Source: an uncultured bacterium | GTDB taxonomy: Bacteria > Bacteroidota > Bacteroidia > Bacteroidales > Bacteroidaceae | Reading direction: 5' to 3' | Assembly: GCA_905214795.1 (NCBI GenBank) | Contig: CAJMNM010000004.1 | Coordinates: forward strand, 62,001 to 126,000 | Length of the DNA: 64,000 nucleotides | Shown: in pieces, positions 60,975 through 64,000 of the stretch | Position numbering within the stretch: position 1 is the stretch's first letter | Layout: each line of letters starts with the position of its first letter | Notes under the pieces: model-generated | Told to the model about the DNA's origin: nothing | Database searches by the model: none | What the model saw: the letters and a program-made list of their open reading frames with translations, nothing else | Translations under genes and position numbers: made by a program

Positions 60975-62210
60975 TTATGATCCGAAAAACAAATAAGCCA
61001 CACTGATGGCGGCAATAATACCAGCCAAATCAGCCAAAAGTCCACAAGCCACAGCATGACGGGTATAACGTATGCCTACACTTCCAAAATAGACCGCTAA
61101 AATGTAGAACGTAGTATCAGTAGAGCCTTGAAAAATACAACTTAACCGTCCTACAAAAGAATCTGCCCCATATGTAGACATGGCATCTACCATCATTCCG
61201 CGCGCTCCACTGCCACTAAGCGGTTTCATCAGCGCCGTAGGCAAAGCACCGACAAAATCAGCATCTCCACCACAGACTGTTACCAAACGGGAAATACCAT
61301 CAATCATGACATCCATTGCCCCTGAAGCTCTGAACACCCCAATAGCCACTAATATGGCGACCAAATAAGGAATAATACGTACAGCTGTACTAAAGCCGTC
61401 CTTCGCTCCTTCTATAAATGCATCATAAACATTAATACGTTTACGCACCCCAGAAAAGATAAAGAGAATAATGATGCAGAAGAGTAATACATTTGCAATT
61501 GTAGTACTCCACAGATTCATGCTTTCTTTATCCATCTGACTGAAACCCCACATAATCGTAGCCACTGCGATGCAGGCTCCGCCCAATGCAAGCAATATCG
61601 TACGATTCAACAAATTAATATGCTGATAAATACTGGTTACAATAATACCTGCCAATGTTGAAACAAAGGTGGCTAACAAAATAGGTAAAAAAACATCGGT
61701 GGGCTGTGCTGCTCCCATTTGAGCCCGATAAACCAATATGCTTACAGGAATAATAGTCAAACCGGAAGTATTCAAAACCAGAAACATAATCATCGGGTTT
61801 GTAGCCGTATCTTTTCGTGGATTAAGTTCCTGAAGCCCTTCCATGGCCTTCAATCCCAATGGCGTCGCCGCGTTATCCAATCCCAGCATATTGGCAGAGA
61901 TATTCATAAAAATATGTCCGATAACCGGATGATTCTTCGGTATATCAGGAAAGAGTTTACTGAAAAGCGGACTCAATCCACGAGCCAGTACATTAACCAA
62001 CCCTCCAGCTTCACCGACCTTCATGATACCCATCCACAAAGATAAGACACCTGTCAACCCCAATGAAATCTCAAAGGCGTTTTTAGAAGAATCGAAAGTT
62101 GCATCCATCATTGCCGGAAATACGCTGAAATCTCCCCAAAAGACAAGTTTCACGACAGCGATAATAAATGCAATACCAAAAAATGCAATCCAAATATAGT
62201 TGAGTACCAT
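60975..62210 (-). CDS. SpmA/SpmB-like fused nucleoside-recognition (Gate) membrane protein
   Basis: A protein of 411 residues in which two Gate domains are joined. The N-terminal half has the SpmA block NMLGLDNAATPLGLKAM, and the C-terminal half has the SpmB-like ALPTALMKPLSGSGARGM. The proteins are named from spore-maturation genes, but this organism does not form spores. The family is thought to move small molecules across the membrane. It is the first gene of the operon. A TAACTTTG element lies at 62244-62251 (minus strand). Confidence 0.88.
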   Translation of the reverse strand: MVLNYIWIAFFGIAFIIAVVKLVFWGDFSVFPAMMDATFDSSKNAFEISLGLTGVLSLWMGIMKVGEAGGLVNVLARGLSPLFSKLFPDIPKNHPVIGHIFMNISANMLGLDNAATPLGLKAMEGLQELNPRKDTATNPMIMFLVLNTSGLTIIPVSILVYRAQMGAAQPTDVFLPILLATFVSTLAGIIVTSIYQHINLLNRTILLALGGACIAVATIMWGFSQMDKESMNLWSTTIANVLLFCIIILFIFSGVRKRINVYDAFIEGAKDGFSTAVRIIPYLVAILVAIGVFRASGAMDVMIDGISRLVTVCGGDADFVGALPTALMKPLSGSGARGMMVDAMSTYGADSFVGRLSCIFQGSTDTTFYILAVYFGSVGIRYTRHAVACGLLADLAGIIAAISVAYLFFGS

Positions 62211-62243
62211 AAGAATGCGAAAGATATGTAACGTTTACTTCGA

Positions 62244-62251
62244 CAAAGTTA
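62244..62251 (-). promoter_or_regulatory. Bacteroidetes -7 promoter element of the SpmAB-like/flippase operon
   Basis: The minus strand reads TAACTTTG. The start near 62237 gives a leader of about 27 nt. Confidence 0.5.
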
Positions 62252-62315
62252 CATCTTTTTATGGAGAATTAAAGGTCGTTACACTGTAAAATGACTTTTT
62301 AATCACTTTAACAGT

Positions 62316-64000
62316 TCAGGCTTTACCTTTCCGTTTAAGGAAATCCGTAGGATTCTCTCCGAAATACTCCTTATAACACTTCGTAAAATAAGATGGTGAT
62401 GTAAAACCTACCTCATAAGTGATTTCAGAAATAGTCTTTTCTGTAGACGCCAAAAGAGAAGCCGCCTTTTTTAAACGGGCTATACGTACAAGTTCATTAG
62501 GCGAATAACCGCTCAGAGCTTTGGTTTTACGATAAAGCTGTACACGGCTTAGCCCTATTTGCTCACCGAGATCTTCCACGCCAAAGTCGGGATCAGAAAG
62601 ATTTTGGTCTATTAACTGATGCAACTTTTCAATAAAGCCTTTATCAGCCTCCGCCAACTGATTCTTTTGTGCTGACATTTTTCCTCCTTCAGCAAAGAAA
62701 TTCTCCAAACGATGACGATTCTCTATCAGATTCTGCAATCTTACCATTAATAACTGAGCACTAAAAGGCTTCGAAATATATGAATCTGCCCCACAGGCAT
62801 AACCCTTTATCTTCTGCTCGTCCACAGCATAAGCAGTTAACATCATGACTGGAATATGAGAAGTTTGCATCTCAGACTTCAAACGCCGGCAACATTCCAT
62901 ACCATCCATAACCGGCATCATTACATCACAGATAATGGCATCAGGCACATATTTCATAGCTTGTCTGATACCCTCCTGACCATTAGCTGCCTCAATTACC
63001 ATATATTTACCCTGCAACAAAGAGCGTACATAATCACGGATATCCTGATTATCATCTATAATAAGAATCGTTTCTTTATCTACATCTTCTACGTCCTTAA
63101 CCAGGGATTTTATATTTTCTTGATCCGCAGCTAATACTGCTCCTTCCTTCAGATTATTCAACATAACATTACGCGTAGGATTCTCGTCAATACTACCATT
63201 TTGCTCTGTTGGTATTTCTACAGTAAATATAGTTCCACGCCCCTGTGCCGTATTAACTTCAATAATACCATTGTGCATCTCTACGAATGCCTTTACCAAT
63301 GCTAATCCTATCCCGGAACCGGCATGATGGACATCTATCTGATAAAAGTTCTCAAAAATGTGTTTCACATGTTCAGCTGGCATCCCGACTCCACTATCGG
63401 CCACCTTCAGCCTCAACCAACGCGCACCGTTTTTCTGAATAAAAGTGCAATCTACCGTAATGTTACCATTTTCAGGAGTAAATTTAAACGCATTCGAAAG
63501 CAGATTGTATATAATGCGTTCTAACTTTTCGGCATCGGCGGTAATCATACAATCAGCCAATCCTCCCCCATCATTATCCGGTGTCGTAATGACGAAATGA
63601 ATATGCTTACGAAAAGACAAGGTACGGAACGCATCAGTCCATTCCTGCAATGATGATGCTATATTAAAATGAGACAGATGCATATCCAGTTTCCCTTCCT
63701 CAAACTTACGAAAATCAAGAATCTGATTAACCAGCCGAAGCAACACTGTGACATTCTTATTTATAATCTTTAGAAGGAACAGTTCATCTTTATTCAGATT
63801 ATTGCTCTTCATCAATTGCTCCACCGGGTCAGCTATAAGTGTAAGCGGTGTCCGGAAGTCATGTGATACATTGGTAAAAAAAGCAAGCTTGGCATGTGTT
63901 GCGTCTTCAAGTTGCTGCGACAATACAATCAACTGGTCTCTTTGTGCCTCAAGCTGCTCTTTCTGTTTGGAGAGTTCGCTATTGAGACGGTTCTTTGTCC
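62316..64000 (-). CDS. Hybrid two-component system regulator (HTCS), cut by the right edge
   Basis: The frame continues past 63932 to the window end (visible part about 560 residues). It begins mid-protein with the coiled-coil linker LSKQKEQLEAQRDQLIVLSQ, followed by a HisKA domain (NVSHDFRTPLTLI), a HATPase domain (NLLSNAFKFTPENG, DSGVGMP), a receiver domain (ILIIDDNQDIRDYV, DVMMPVMDGM, ISKPF) and a C-terminal AraC-type helix-turn-helix (LYRKTKALSGYSPNELVRI). The missing upstream part should hold the periplasmic sensor propeller. Such proteins activate polysaccharide-utilisation loci. The target is not in this window. Confidence 0.92.
   Translation of the reverse strand, partial: TKNRLNSELSKQKEQLEAQRDQLIVLSQQLEDATHAKLAFFTNVSHDFRTPLTLIADPVEQLMKSNNLNKDELFLLKIINKNVTVLLRLVNQILDFRKFEEGKLDMHLSHFNIASSLQEWTDAFRTLSFRKHIHFVITTPDNDGGGLADCMITADAEKLERIIYNLLSNAFKFTPENGNITVDCTFIQKNGARWLRLKVADSGVGMPAEHVKHIFENFYQIDVHHAGSGIGLALVKAFVEMHNGIIEVNTAQGRGTIFTVEIPTEQNGSIDENPTRNVMLNNLKEGAVLAADQENIKSLVKDVEDVDKETILIIDDNQDIRDYVRSLLQGKYMVIEAANGQEGIRQAMKYVPDAIICDVMMPVMDGMECCRRLKSEMQTSHIPVMMLTAYAVDEQKIKGYACGADSYISKPFSAQLLMVRLQNLIENRHRLENFFAEGGKMSAQKNQLAEADKGFIEKLHQLIDQNLSDPDFGVEDLGEQIGLSRVQLYRKTKALSGYSPNELVRIARLKKAASLLASTEKTISEITYEVGFTSPSYFTKCYKEYFGENPTDFLKRKGKA

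Overview
The window reads as chromosomal DNA of a Bacteroidales bacterium, most likely Bacteroidaceae. Many genes carry the Bacteroidetes -7 promoter signature TAnnTTTG, start sites have A-rich leaders instead of strong Shine-Dalgarno sequences, and the gene set is typical of the order: two GH43 glycosidases, a TonB-dependent receptor, a hybrid two-component regulator, an S46 dipeptidyl-peptidase, long-form IspG and many short lipoproteins. No species can be named from the sequence alone.

Layout. 0-9.5 kb: a seven-gene plus-strand operon encoding a HlyD/MacB-type ABC exporter (membrane fusion protein, ATPase, two permeases, TolC-like channel) followed by an NtrC-type activator and its NtrB-like kinase. 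It is preceded by a near-consensus sigma-54 promoter and palindromes. 9.5-12.5 kb: two secreted GH43 enzymes on the minus strand. 12.9-18.1 kb: TonB-dependent receptor, beta-helix lipoprotein and purple-acid-phosphatase-like enzyme, preceded by 11-bp repeats resembling a Pho box. 18.5-24.6 kb: a minus-strand housekeeping run rpoN, PAP2-like membrane protein, purE, ispG, cysS. 24.6-25.9 kb: a mostly empty region with a cluster of AACCGT repeats. 26-33.5 kb: aspA, rnr, a CDF metal exporter, an epimerase/PAP2 pair and a SufE-family gene.

33.7-38.3 kb: an OprP-like porin, a class A acid phosphatase and a lipoprotein/beta-propeller transmembrane regulator, with four helically phased ATCCT repeats in front of the phosphatase promoter. 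38.5-40 kb: dusB and tRNA-Leu(CAA). 39.9-46.8 kb: accessory DNA next to the tRNA. A diverged copy of the tRNA 3' end plus its terminator lies about 3.04 kb downstream and brackets a lone S41 peptidase. Beyond it are a redox/electrophile-type cassette with an HxlR regulator and gene fragments. 46.8-48.5 kb: a DUF1349 protein diverging from a LuxR-type regulator. 48.6-54.3 kb: an RND efflux operon. 54.8-55.5 kb: two small lipoproteins. 55.8-62.2 kb: an operon for an SpmA/SpmB-like protein, a Wzx-like flippase, a DUF389 protein and a DPP7-type peptidase. The right edge cuts a hybrid two-component regulator.

Three groups of genes appear to work together. First, rpoN, the NtrC/NtrB pair and the sigma-54 promoter suggest a self-contained export regulon. 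Second, the two phosphatase loci (12.9-18.1 and 33.7-38.3 kb) both look like phosphate or organophosphate scavenging, each with ordered repeats upstream. Third, two independent efflux systems (ABC and RND) sit in the same stretch. All functional assignments come from motifs seen in the translations; no database search was possible.
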